Assembly (NCBI GenBank): GCA_964615285.1
Contig: CAZTND010000022.1
Span: forward strand, 1 to 24,661
Source: RGIG4074 sp964615285
GTDB taxonomy: Bacteria > Bacillota > Clostridia > Christensenellales > Borkfalkiaceae
Direction: 5' to 3'
Length of the DNA: 24,661 bases
A program made the position numbers and the translations under genes. Of this stretch, positions 1-8,530 are shown piece by piece (within the stretch, counting starts at the first letter, position 1; the number at the start of each line of letters is the position of its first letter). Below the pieces are notes generated by a model, which did no database searches, had not been told where the DNA came from, and saw only the letters and a program-made list of their open reading frames with translations.

Positions 1-96
1 ATATCGTTAGGTGAACTTACTGACTTTATTGTGACAAAGTGGGTATCGTTAAAAGTGTTAAACTATTGTGAATTTTTTTATACCGTCACCGCAAAC

Positions 97-129
97 AAAA
101 AATGAGTCCGGCAAAAAACCGAACTCATT
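97..129 (-). terminator. Intrinsic terminator of the GH3 gene
   Basis: Read on the minus strand, arms at 119-129 and 101-111 form an 11-bp stem (one G-T wobble) with a T-rich loop, followed by six T (97-102). It lies about 50 bases after the stop codon of the large GH3 gene. The first 96 bases of the window contain no gene that I can support. Confidence 0.88.
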
Positions 130-180
130 CAATGATTGCATTAAAGTCAACGGATCCTTCCGGAAGAAGGGCTCAGAACG

Positions 181-3100
181 TCACACAATGTCCGAAACCA
201 GACGTATATGATGGAAATTGAATCCGTTTGCATTGTCCGCAAGCCGCGTGAACACGATCGTGTTTTCCCCGGCCTCGAGCGTGACTTCACCGAGATCGAT
301 CTCCACCCAATCGTACCAGTTATCGACGAGCATTCCCTCGCCTTCCGCGGCGGTCGCCGGCACAGACGCATCGCTGACGATATTCGTGCCGTTGACGGTC
401 GCCTGCATTGCATCGGTGAATTTGATCTCCCTGGTCCTCGTGGTGACCGCGACGAGCAGGCGCACCGTTCCGCCCGTTTCCGAATTCACCGTGAACGTGA
501 GCGTAGCCCCTTCATTGGAACTGAGGTTGCCGACCAGCCCGTCGCGCTGCTCTTCAAAATTCGGCGCGCCGGCGCTGCCCGCCCCGAGCACGGCCTGTTT
601 TCCGTCCAGCGTGACGGAGACATGCTCCGCACACTTTTCCGCGCAGCCGAGTTCCGTGCAGTCGGCGTCCGTGCATTTGCCGCAGTCACCACAAACGGAG
701 GAACAGACGTGTGCGGAAATCTCCGTTTGCCCCGTAAGTTTCATGTAGCCGAAATTGACGCCGATGGCGCTGTCTGCGGAAGCAACGACGAATTTTATCG
801 TGTTGATTCCTTCCGTCAGTTCGATACTGCCAAGAGAAACTTCCGTAACGCTGTACCAATCGGTCGTTCCGTCCGTCGGGATGATCGCATCGGAAGAAAG
901 TTTTGTTCCGTTCACATACACGTCAAACGTATCCGTAAACTTATTTTCGGAAGCTCTGTGCGTAACCGCGGCGATGAGTTCCGCCGTCCCCGCTTCCCCC
1001 GCCGTGAATGCAAAGGTGAGCGATACGCCCACGTTTTCACTGAGATTGCCGACAATATTGCCGCTCTTACTCGCGATGCCCTTCACGCCGCTGCCGCGGG
1101 CCGCCTGCGTCAGAGCATCCAGCTGCACCGTATATTCCGTCGGATCGGGCTCTTCCGGCTGAAGATCTTCCCTGACGATTTCTATCGAATAGAAATTGAA
1201 GCTGATCTGATCGTTCGACGTACAGACGGTGAATACAATTTCCGTCGTTTCGCCTGCCGTCAGCGTGATCACGCCGAGTTCGACGGGCACGGGCGCAAGC
1301 CAGTGATCCGCCCCGTCGGACGGGACCTTTGCCGCCGTTTCATACGGTTCGCCGTTCACGGTAATACTCATATAATCGCTGAAATTCAGTTCGGTCTTTC
1401 TCTGTGTGACGTTTGCGATCAGCTTTGCCGTGCCGCTTGTGGAAGTTTTGAAGCGGAAAGTGAGCGACGCGCCTTCGTTGCGGCTTAAATTCCCTACCAA
1501 TCCTTCGGGCGCGCCCGTGTCGGGAGCCTGGTAAGGACTGCCGCTCGTGCCGTTGCCGAATTCCGATTCGGTTCCGAGGATTTCAAGATTGTACAGATCG
1601 TGCCCGGGACACTTGTCGATGCAAACCGACTGCCCGCAATCGTCGTCGAGGCACCCGCCGCACTCCGTACAGGTCTGCGTGCAGACGTGCGGTTCGGACA
1701 AGACGGTGTCGCTGCGCAGGGTGATCTTGTCAAAGTTATACCCGCTGACATCGCCCGTCGTCAGGACGGTGAAACGGATCGTATTCTCGCCTTCTTCCAG
1801 ATCTATACAGCCGAGACTGAAATCCATGAAGGACTCCGCCGACCATTGATCTTCGTATGCGGGAATGATCGTGGGCCGCTCAATTTCCCTGCCGTTGTTT
1901 ACGGAAACCCCGAATTTATCGGTGAACACGGTCTCCACATAGCGCCTGTTGATCGTGATCTCGAGGGAAACGGTTGCGGCTTCCTCCGCCACTACGGTGA
2001 ACGTGACCGTCGCGCCCGTGTTCTGATTGAGATTGCCGACAAACGTTCTTTCGCCGTTGCTCTCTATCGTATATCCCCTGTAAGACGCGGTGCCGTCCTC
2101 GATCTCGGCGTCTTCCGCCTCAAATACATAGGAACCGGCTTTTTCCGCGCCGCACTTGGTCGCGCACGCTTCTTCCGTGCACGAGAGATCCAGGCACCCG
2201 CCGCAGACGGGACATTCCTGTTCGCATTCGTGTCCCGTTTCATCGGGAGGCGTTACCGTTCCGGACGAATCGGAGGCGCTGCTGTCGGGAGGCGTTTCCT
2301 GTTTGCCGCCCGCCAGTGCGATGGGCAGAGCGACGGAGAGCACGATGACCGCCGCAACGACGATGCAGACGATCGTGACGAGCACCTTTTTGCGCCGTTT
2401 TTTACCGCCGCCGTTGTTGCCCGCGCCGTTATGCGTTCCGCCCGTACCGCCGCCGGGACTTCCCTTCGGCGCGCCGCCGGCTCTGCCGGCAGGGCGTACA
2501 GAGCGGACTTCCGCCGCGATTTTCGCCTCTTTCCTCTTCGGCGCGGCGGCGCGCCACGCCTTGTATTTTTCGCTTGCGAACACGAACGAAAGCGACGCCA
2601 TCGCCACGCATGCAAGCGTAAGGACGCCCAGCACGATGACCGCCGACGTCAGCGCGACCTGCCACCACGGCGTCACCCGGACGATCCGCGTACTCATCGA
2701 AACCCCGTTCATGGCGAGGCTGTGCAGCTGATTGTACAATATCCTGTGACACGCTTCGCGCAGGGCGAGCATGACCGTCGGATTGTCTTTGCTGTCTTCA
2801 AAATATGTTTCCGAACCGTTCGCCATCCACATATCGTTGCCCGCGACGAGCCCCTCCGCTTTCGCATACTTATCTCCCATGTGGAAGGTGTTGCCGGTGC
2901 AGGAGTCCGTTTCGACGATGCCGAGGAAATCCCATTCCCCGCGGAGGACATCGGTAAGCAGACCCTTGTGCGCGCCCGCCCAGGTGCATCCCACGCGGTT
3001 GAACGAACTCATCACGCCGTTCATATCCCCTTCGCGGACGGCGATCTCGAAGGCGCGCAGATATATCTCCCGCGCGCTCTGCTCGTTGAAGAACGTCGCC

Positions 3101-5688
3101 ACGCCGTAGCGATTGCGTTCCTGGTCGTTGAACGCAAAGTGTTTGGTCATTACCATGACGCCCTTGCTCTGCATGCCCTTGACTTCGGCGCAAAGTATCT
3201 TGCCGGACAACAGGCCGTCCTCGCTGTAATATTCCCAATTGCGGCCGCTGTAAAGAGAACGATGAATGTTGGCGCCGGGCGCATAGATGACCGCGATGTT
3301 GAGGTGGAGCGCCTCGTGCGCGAATGCAACGCCCAGTTTCTCTATGAGATCCGTGTCCCACGTCTGCGCCATGACGACGGGAGACGGGAACCCGAATTGC
3401 TGCCCGGCGACGGGATTGTTGTTCTTCACCCCTCCGGGGCCGTCCGTGGCCGTGGCGCCGGGCGCGGCAACGCTGGTCGCACCCGCCATTTTGAGCAAAC
3501 CGTAAGAACCCATCCACTGCTGTTCGGCGAGCGTCATCTGATTGAGCAGATCCTCCCACTTCGGATCATCGTATTCAAGTTCTGTCATCATGGCGAGCGT
3601 CAGTTCGCCTTCCGGCGCGGTGACCGTGCCGTACTGAGGCATTTCGTCGCCTTCGTTGACTTCGACTTCGTGCCCGTACTGCATATCCTGCACCATTGTT
3701 TCGTTCGTGCACGCCAGCTTCACCGCCTCTGTCGGATAAGTGTCCTCCCAATCGCTGCGGGACAGGTATACGACGGACTGATCGTTCTTCGTGCCCTCGT
3801 AACGGTTGAGGTCGGCGTCATCGAACCGGTTGACGATTTCGTTCCCCGTTTCTTCGGAAACGGCATATATCTCGGCGTCGACGGACGCGACGCTGATCCT
3901 GTACGCATACGCCGCATTGCCGGCTCCGTCGGTGTCGAAGGAGAACATCCTGTCCTTCTGAACGGCGACGCCGTTCTCCGATTTTGCCAGAAGCACGTTG
4001 TTGAGCGCGTCGTGCGCGTTGCTGCCGAAGGAGAAGTAATAATCTCCCTCTTCAAGAATGTATGTGCCCTCGCCGTATGCGTCGTAGGTGCGCATGTTTT
4101 CCTTGTCGATCGTCACGGTAACGGTCTCCCGCCCGCCGTCTGGCTCCAAAACGCCCGTCTTGGCAAAACTGACCAGTTCGATCGAGGGAATTTCCACGCC
4201 TTCGCGTCCCGTATAAGGCCGCTGCATATAGACCTGCACGACGTCTTTCCCGGCATATGTATCGCTGTCGTTGGTGACCGTCACGGTCAGAGAGACGGAA
4301 TCCCCGTCGTCCGAGAAAGACACGTCGGAATACGAAAAGTCGGCGTAACCGAGCCCGTATCCGAACGGAAAGGCGACTTCGGCGGCATAGTCGTAATCGC
4401 CCGTGCCCGCCGTTCCCAGGACATAATCTTCGTAGCGCGTCTCATAATAGCGGTATCCGACGTATACGCCTTCCTGATACACCATATATTTGAGGTTATG
4501 CGTCTGATAATAGGCGCCGTATTCCGAAGATATGTCGGGCAGACCGTCCGAATAGTCCGTCCACGTATAATCGCCGAAATTGGCATACGAGGGCGCGGAC
4601 GTGTTGTCGTACAGCAGCGTGTCGGTGGTACGCCCGGACAGGACGTATTCGCCGGAATCGGTCAGCACGTCCGCGATCTGCACATAACTCATCGTACCGC
4701 CCAGACCGACCCATACGCACGCATCGACGCCGTATTTCTCCCGTCCCTCTTCGCTCCGCAGCGCGCCGAACTGCAACGGATTCGCCGTGTTGAGCAGGAG
4801 AACGACCTTTTTCACCCTGCCGGCTTTTTTGAGGTTGTTGAGTTCTGCAAGAACCTCCGCCTCTTCCACCGTCAGTTCCAGATGGTTGCTGCTGCCGTCC
4901 ACGGCCGTGTCGGCAATATTTTCCGAAATGTCGTAATCTTCTCCGGCAACGCGGGAAACGATCATGATCGCGGCATCGCCGTAATTGTCTATCGTCTGAT
5001 CGGTCACGTCGGCAACCCGTTCCCAGGGCGCTTCGCCGACCTGAAACCAGCATTCATAGTTCGTGCTGCTGTTGCCGTTCCAGGTATTCCGGCCGTACTT
5101 CGCCGTATTGCCCTCCTTTTCCCCGAGCAGCTGCAGATATGTGGTGTTGAGCTGGCTGTTGACTGCCAGATCCTTGTTGCGCAGGGCGACATACAGGCTG
5201 CCGTCTTTCGGATCGAGGGACATGGCGCCGGAACCGTTGCCGAGGAGAACGTACTTGTTCTGATTCACCCCGTAGACGCTGACGCCGGAATCGGGCGCAA
5301 GCGGCAGCGCCCCGTTGTCGTTCCAGAGCAGCACGCTGCCCTCCACGCCCGTCTGTTCCGCGACCGCCTCGGATGCCGCGCGCATGGCGAGGTCGTCATA
5401 CACCTGATGAACGTATTCCCCGCCCTCGTCGTCGACGTCCGTCTGCGTCATGACGGAGCCGTCGGCGTTCCGCTTCACATAGTCCGACTTGAAATATTCC
5501 ATGTCCTCCCCGTCTTCCGTCTCGAGCTGCACTTTCTTGTATGTATCTATGCCCAGCCTGGAATTGATAACGGCGGAGTTTTCCACCATGATGCTGGTCC
5601 CCACCGCGACAAAGACCGTAAGCAGCGCGAGAAATATCGCCAGCATGACCCATACCGATTTTACGAATATCGTCTTACGACCGCTCAT
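181..5688 (-). CDS. Membrane-threaded GH3 glycosidase, reversed domain order, with CBM-like and Cys-rich repeats
   Basis: This 1835-residue protein is probably a surface beta-glycosidase. Residues 7-30 are a membrane anchor. Residues ~110-445 resemble the GH3 alpha/beta sandwich domain (AGEDYD with Glu250 is a possible acid/base region), ~450-560 is a fibronectin-III-like domain, and ~700-990 is the GH3 TIM barrel, with KHF (849-851) and Asp928 in the nucleophile region (VETDSC rather than the usual SDW). The sandwich-before-barrel order is the reverse of most GH3 enzymes but is known in some rumen beta-glucosidases. Helices at 1007-1037 and 1101-1126 flank a Gly- and Lys/Arg-rich loop, which predicts that barrel and tail both lie outside. 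The tail has four beta-sandwich repeats and three seven-Cys modules. The start has GGAGG six bases upstream and overlaps the preceding gene by 14 bases. Family assignment is firm; substrate is unknown and activity is uncertain. Confidence 0.88.
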   Translation of the reverse strand: MSGRKTIFVKSVWVMLAIFLALLTVFVAVGTSIMVENSAVINSRLGIDTYKKVQLETEDGEDMEYFKSDYVKRNADGSVMTQTDVDDEGGEYVHQVYDDLAMRAASEAVAEQTGVEGSVLLWNDNGALPLAPDSGVSVYGVNQNKYVLLGNGSGAMSLDPKDGSLYVALRNKDLAVNSQLNTTYLQLLGEKEGNTAKYGRNTWNGNSSTNYECWFQVGEAPWERVADVTDQTIDNYGDAAIMIVSRVAGEDYDISENIADTAVDGSSNHLELTVEEAEVLAELNNLKKAGRVKKVVLLLNTANPLQFGALRSEEGREKYGVDACVWVGLGGTMSYVQIADVLTDSGEYVLSGRTTDTLLYDNTSAPSYANFGDYTWTDYSDGLPDISSEYGAYYQTHNLKYMVYQEGVYVGYRYYETRYEDYVLGTAGTGDYDYAAEVAFPFGYGLGYADFSYSDVSFSDDGDSVSLTVTVTNDSDTYAGKDVVQVYMQRPYTGREGVEIPSIELVSFAKTGVLEPDGGRETVTVTIDKENMRTYDAYGEGTYILEEGDYYFSFGSNAHDALNNVLLAKSENGVAVQKDRMFSFDTDGAGNAAYAYRISVASVDAEIYAVSEETGNEIVNRFDDADLNRYEGTKNDQSVVYLSRSDWEDTYPTEAVKLACTNETMVQDMQYGHEVEVNEGDEMPQYGTVTAPEGELTLAMMTELEYDDPKWEDLLNQMTLAEQQWMGSYGLLKMAGATSVAAPGATATDGPGGVKNNNPVAGQQFGFPSPVVMAQTWDTDLIEKLGVAFAHEALHLNIAVIYAPGANIHRSLYSGRNWEYYSEDGLLSGKILCAEVKGMQSKGVMVMTKHFAFNDQERNRYGVATFFNEQSAREIYLRAFEIAVREGDMNGVMSSFNRVGCTWAGAHKGLLTDVLRGEWDFLGIVETDSCTGNTFHMGDKYAKAEGLVAGNDMWMANGSETYFEDSKDNPTVMLALREACHRILYNQLHSLAMNGVSMSTRIVRVTPWWQVALTSAVIVLGVLTLACVAMASLSFVFASEKYKAWRAAAPKRKEAKIAAEVRSVRPAGRAGGAPKGSPGGGTGGTHNGAGNNGGGKKRRKKVLVTIVCIVVAAVIVLSVALPIALAGGKQETPPDSSASDSSGTVTPPDETGHECEQECPVCGGCLDLSCTEEACATKCGAEKAGSYVFEAEDAEIEDGTASYRGYTIESNGERTFVGNLNQNTGATVTFTVVAEEAATVSLEITINRRYVETVFTDKFGVSVNNGREIERPTIIPAYEDQWSAESFMDFSLGCIDLEEGENTIRFTVLTTGDVSGYNFDKITLRSDTVLSEPHVCTQTCTECGGCLDDDCGQSVCIDKCPGHDLYNLEILGTESEFGNGTSGSPYQAPDTGAPEGLVGNLSRNEGASLTFRFKTSTSGTAKLIANVTQRKTELNFSDYMSITVNGEPYETAAKVPSDGADHWLAPVPVELGVITLTAGETTEIVFTVCTSNDQISFNFYSIEIVREDLQPEEPDPTEYTVQLDALTQAARGSGVKGIASKSGNIVGNLSENVGVSLTFAFTAGEAGTAELIAAVTHRASENKFTDTFDVYVNGTKLSSDAIIPTDGTTDWYSVTEVSLGSIELTEGINTIKFVVASADSAIGVNFGYMKLTGQTEISAHVCSSVCGDCGKCTDADCTELGCAEKCAEHVSVTLDGKQAVLGAGSAGAPNFEEQRDGLVGNLSSNEGATLTFTVNSETGGTVRLLVAVTTRTREIKFTDAMQATVNGTNIVSDASVPATAAEGEGMLVDNWYDWVEIDLGEVTLEAGENTIVFTRLADNANGFNFHHIRLVSDIV
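196..2229 (-). repeat. Four CBM-like repeats alternating with three seven-cysteine modules (inside the GH3 gene)
   Basis: The CBM-like units are at residues ~1187-1327, 1367-1505, 1519-1652 and 1691-1831. Each carries VGNLxxNxGxxLTF early, xFTDxxxVxVNG in the middle and LxxGxNTIxFTV then FNF near the end. This looks like a carbohydrate-binding jelly roll of the CBM6/35 kind. The Cys modules at 1155-1179, 1336-1360 and 1662-1686 share exactly the spacing Cx3Cx2Cx2Cx4Cx4Cx3C. A module precedes units 1, 2 and 4; unit 3 is joined instead by a Glu/Pro-rich linker at about 1507-1518. The repeats and the Cys spacing are seen directly; carbohydrate binding is inferred from the fold pattern. Confidence 0.8.
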
Positions 5689-5989
5689 ATCCGACCTCCC
5701 CGGCTTCCGCCTTTTCCGCCCTGCCGACGTATATCTTTTTCAGAATATACATCACAAGCGATGCCGCTGCCACGATCGCCGCGATTATATCTGCGACGAA
5801 CAACAGGACCTGGTACCAATTGTCCAAAAACGTAACGGTCCGCGCCGTCTGCTCGGCAATGCCGGCATTCACGAGATATGCAATGATCAGCCCGGCGGTC
5901 GCAAAAAATACGACCATGCCGAACGCCCCCGCAATGATCCCGAACGGTATCCGTTTCGTTTTCAGAACCAGCGTTTCCGCTTTTTCCAT
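5675..5989 (-). CDS. Small two-helix membrane protein, unknown function
   Basis: The product has 104 residues. Two hydrophobic helices lie at about 14-40 and 57-85, with charged ends (MEKAETLVLKTKR at the front, KKIYVGRAEKAEAGE at the back). I do not recognise a family. GGAGG nine bases upstream supports the ATG at 5989; an in-frame GTG one codon earlier is also possible. Its 3' end overlaps the start of the GH3 gene by 14 bases, so the two are probably translationally coupled and transcribed from the promoter at 6040-6067. An accessory role with the membrane-anchored glycosidase is inference from position only. Confidence 0.75.
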   Translation of the reverse strand: MEKAETLVLKTKRIPFGIIAGAFGMVVFFATAGLIIAYLVNAGIAEQTARTVTFLDNWYQVLLFVADIIAAIVAAASLVMYILKKIYVGRAEKAEAGEVGYERS

Positions 5990-6039
5990 CACCTACTACC
6001 TCCGTTTGTTTTTATCCGGACTGCCGCCGGACAAAAAAC

Positions 6040-6067
6040 ATTATAAGCAAAAGCGGCCGCCTGTCAA
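6040..6067 (-). promoter_or_regulatory. Promoter for the small membrane protein and GH3 gene
   Basis: On the minus strand, TTGACA (6062-6067) and TATAAT (6040-6045) are separated by 16 bases. It lies between the kinase stop codon and the small membrane protein, so these two genes can be transcribed apart from the two-component genes. A short inverted repeat (6015-6031, TCCGG/CCGGA) lies in the resulting leader. Confidence 0.8.
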
Positions 6068-6068
6068 G

Positions 6069-6094
6069 GTCAACCGCTTAAAAGCAACAGTCAA
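6069..6094 (-). promoter_or_regulatory. Candidate LytTR regulator binding site (two direct repeats 21 bp apart)
   Basis: TTGAC occurs at 6090-6094 and again at 6069-6073 on the minus strand, exactly 21 bp apart, each with a similar upstream edge (GAGT and GCGG). The second copy ends two bases before the -35 hexamer. Paired direct repeats about two helical turns apart are typical for LytTR-domain regulators, and such a regulator is encoded about 1.4 kb upstream. The identity of the site is inferred. Confidence 0.45.
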
Positions 6095-6098
6095 ACTC

Positions 6099-7457
6099 CT
6101 ATTCTGTTTTTTCCCGGAGTTCCCCGCCGGAGGGCACGGGGAGCAGCACATGCAGTGCAAAAACCCCGCCGGACGCCGTTACGGAGGCGTTTCCGCCGTA
6201 CTTTTCCGCCGTCTGCATGATGCTGCGCACGCCGAATCCGTGGTAATGCGCGCTGCCCTTCGTCGTGCGCGGCAGGCCGTTTTCATCGAAAGACAGGGCG
6301 CCCGCATACGGATTGCGCACGGAGACGGTCACCATATCCCCCGTCCTGTACACTCTGAGGGAAACGACCCGCTCGGACGCATCCAGGCGCAGCACCGCGT
6401 CGAAAGCGTTGTCCAGCGCGTTGCCGAAGAGGGAATATATATCCGACTCGCCCATGAAAGACAGCGCCGCCCCGTCCGCCATGCAAGTCAGCCGCACGCC
6501 GCCCCTCGTGCACTGCAGACTCTTTTCGGTGAGTACTATGTCGAGGGCGACGTTGCCCGTTTTGACGATCGCGTCATACATGGATATGGCTCTCTCCATC
6601 TCCCGTATCACGTCCTCGGGCATACTGCGGCTGACGCCGATCTCCCGCAGCTGGTGCCGCATATCATGGCACTTCATGTTGATGAGATCTATGTTTTCCT
6701 TGGACAGCTCGTACTGTTCGCGCTCCTGCCGCCGCAGTCGGTTGACGAGCGCCAGCTCCCGCTCCGCCTCGCTCGTCTGCAGCAATTCGAACTGCGCATA
6801 CAGCAGAAGCGCACAGCAGAGCATGTTGGTGAGGTAACTGACGATCTCGCTGACAAAATCCGTTTCGTCGTTGTACACGAGGACGGAATTGAAGAAGATG
6901 TCCGCGAGCAGTCCGGCGGCGATCAAAAACATCATCGACTTGCTGCGCACTTTCATCCCGCGCCCCTTTTTCAGCCGACGGGAAAAAAAGAGATACATGA
7001 CGGTATACGCCGCGAGGTAACACAGCAGATACCCGACGACAAACAGCAGCGTTTCGCGGTTGAACCCGATGGAGATCGTCTCTTCCGTATACATCCCGAG
7101 GAGCGGGCTGCGCCCCTGCATGATGAGGGCAAGCAGCAGATTGGCAAGCTCGTAGGCAAAGTGCTGCGTCGTATACGCCGCCATGGCACAAAAGAACAAA
7201 TTGAGGACCGACTCGTCGAAACAGAGCCACAGTCCGGGAATGGTGAGCGCAAAGATGGCAAAAAACATCAAAGACGAATACCAGAATGTATCCGCCGCGG
7301 CAAACCCCACGGGATATGCCGCCGCTGCCGCGAGCACAAGCGCGCACATCGCCGCAAAGCGAAAGAAAAAATGCTTTCTTTTTTTCAGCCGAAAGACAAA
7401 CAAAAATTCCGCAACGAGTATTTCGGCGGCAAACAATATCTTGTAAAAGTACAGCAT
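6099..7457 (-). CDS. GHKL-type sensor histidine kinase (AgrC/LytS-like)
   Basis: The product has 452 residues. The first ~225 are a multi-helix membrane sensor with about six hydrophobic segments and no large external domain. A linker helix (~226-260) leads to the phosphoacceptor motif CHDMRHQL (His264) and a GHKL ATPase with an N box (Asn346/Asn350 in FGNALDNAFDAV) and a late glycine box (HGFGVRSI, 406-413). The start codon overlaps the regulator's TGA by one base (TGATG), so the pair is translationally coupled. It probably phosphorylates the adjacent LytTR regulator. The signal is not evident; AgrC-like kinases often sense peptides, but no peptide precursor gene is seen here. Confidence 0.9.
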   Translation of the reverse strand: MLYFYKILFAAEILVAEFLFVFRLKKRKHFFFRFAAMCALVLAAAAAYPVGFAAADTFWYSSLMFFAIFALTIPGLWLCFDESVLNLFFCAMAAYTTQHFAYELANLLLALIMQGRSPLLGMYTEETISIGFNRETLLFVVGYLLCYLAAYTVMYLFFSRRLKKGRGMKVRSKSMMFLIAAGLLADIFFNSVLVYNDETDFVSEIVSYLTNMLCCALLLYAQFELLQTSEAERELALVNRLRRQEREQYELSKENIDLINMKCHDMRHQLREIGVSRSMPEDVIREMERAISMYDAIVKTGNVALDIVLTEKSLQCTRGGVRLTCMADGAALSFMGESDIYSLFGNALDNAFDAVLRLDASERVVSLRVYRTGDMVTVSVRNPYAGALSFDENGLPRTTKGSAHYHGFGVRSIMQTAEKYGGNASVTASGGVFALHVLLPVPSGGELREKTE

Positions 7458-8167
7458 CAGCCCCCTCCCATGAATGCGCTGAGCGCATCCACGAACGAAG
7501 TGCGTTTCATCCGTGAGATCTGCAGCGATTCCTTGCCGAGATAGACCTCATAGCCCCGCACCGCCGTAACGTAGCGCAGATTGACGTAGTAGCAGCGGTT
7601 GCAGTAGGCAAAAGGTTCGCCGCGCAGCAATTCTTCCGCCGCCGCAAGCTGCCCGCTCGCACGGTAGTCCCCCTGCACGGTGTGCCATATCAGTATGTGT
7701 CCCGCGACCTCCACATACCTTATGTCCGTCGTGTGCAGAGCGATGCGCCCCTCTTTGTTGGCGATCCAGACCGTCTTGCCGCGGCGGCGGGAAATGTATT
7801 CGAGCGCGCCGCTCAGTTTGAGAGAAAAATCGGCGTAAGTCACCGGTTTGACGATGAAATCGAAGGCGCGGACCTCGTAGCCTTTGATCGCGTAATGCGC
7901 CATATTGGTGACGAATATGATCACAATGTTCCCATCCTGCACGCGCAGCCGCCTGGAGGCTTCCATGCCGTCCATATCGGGCAGTTCGATGTCCATGAAC
8001 ACCAGTTCAAATCCCGCATCGCGCGCGGATAAAAATGTCTCCGCATCGGAAAAGCGCACGACATTGAACGGATCTCCGTCCCCCCGTTCTCGTTCGTACC
8101 GCCGCAACTGATCGATGAGCGCTTTCGCCGCCCTGTCTTCATCCTCGACGATCGCAATATTCCGCAT
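7457..8167 (-). CDS. LytTR-family response regulator
   Basis: The product has 236 residues. The receiver domain (1-~120) has acidic residues Glu8 and Asp9, phosphoacceptor Asp59 (FMDIELPDMDG) and conserved Lys107 (FIVKPV). A LytTR DNA-binding domain follows (~130-232), ending in LQISRMKRTSFVDAL. The ATG at 8167 is chosen because it begins the receiver domain and has GGAGG just upstream; the reading frame extends further but that part is not domain-like. It forms an operon with the GHKL kinase. Its likely targets include the promoter of the membrane protein/GH3 unit downstream, where a suitable direct repeat lies. Confidence 0.92.
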   Translation of the reverse strand: MRNIAIVEDEDRAAKALIDQLRRYERERGDGDPFNVVRFSDAETFLSARDAGFELVFMDIELPDMDGMEASRRLRVQDGNIVIIFVTNMAHYAIKGYEVRAFDFIVKPVTYADFSLKLSGALEYISRRRGKTVWIANKEGRIALHTTDIRYVEVAGHILIWHTVQGDYRASGQLAAAEELLRGEPFAYCNRCYYVNLRYVTAVRGYEVYLGKESLQISRMKRTSFVDALSAFMGGG

Positions 8168-8265
8168 CTCTTCCTCCTTTCCGCCCGCGACCGTTCTCCG
8201 CCATCGGCAAAAAGAACGCGCGGCGGGCCGCTTCCGTCTTTGACACAAAAATCAAAAGTTGTTCT

Positions 8266-8294
8266 ATTATAACATTCTATTTTCCCTTTGTAAA
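8266..8294 (-). promoter_or_regulatory. Promoter of the LytTR two-component operon
   Basis: TTTACA (8289-8294) and TATAAT (8266-8271) lie on the minus strand with a 17-base spacer, about 95 bases upstream of the regulator start. The surrounding sequence is AT-rich, in contrast to the GC-rich genes on either side. Confidence 0.8.
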
Positions 8295-8477
8295 GATTTA
8301 TTTTTTGACAAATTTTTTGATCCTTTTCCCTTGGCTCTTCCGACGGCGAACCGCCGCTGCCCGCATTCTTTTTACGGCGGCCGTATATAAAAAAGGAGCC
8401 GCAAGCCCTCTTATTTGCACATGACATCCGATACCATCTTTCTCCGCCTGTCTGATGTTTGTTCTTTATGCCGACCA

Positions 8478-8530
8478 CGCCTTTCGGGCAAGATAAAAGA
8501 CCGTCCGCAGAAAGACGGCCCCGAAAGGCG
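8478..8530 (-). terminator. Terminator of uppP, nested in a larger inverted repeat
   Basis: On the minus strand a short stem (8514-8518 with 8501-8505, CCGTC/GACGG) is followed by TCTTTTATCTT, a plausible intrinsic terminator 16 bases after the uppP stop. A perfect 11-bp inverted repeat (8520-8530 with 8478-8488, CGCCTTTCGGG) encloses the stem and its T tract. The inner hairpin fits a terminator; the role of the outer repeat is unknown. Confidence 0.6.

Noticed and set aside
1..51. TATCGTTA occurring at 2-9 and 44-51
   Set aside because: Only two short copies near the window edge with no further pattern; not enough to call a repeat or binding site.
1600..5835. A plus-strand open frame of more than 1400 codons antisense to the GH3 gene
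   Set aside because: It is a by-product of GC-rich codon use in the real gene. It has no ribosome binding site, an Arg-rich composition and no domain.
5820..7544. A plus-strand open frame antisense to the GHKL kinase
   Set aside because: The kinase has intact motifs and coupling with its regulator; the antisense frame has none.
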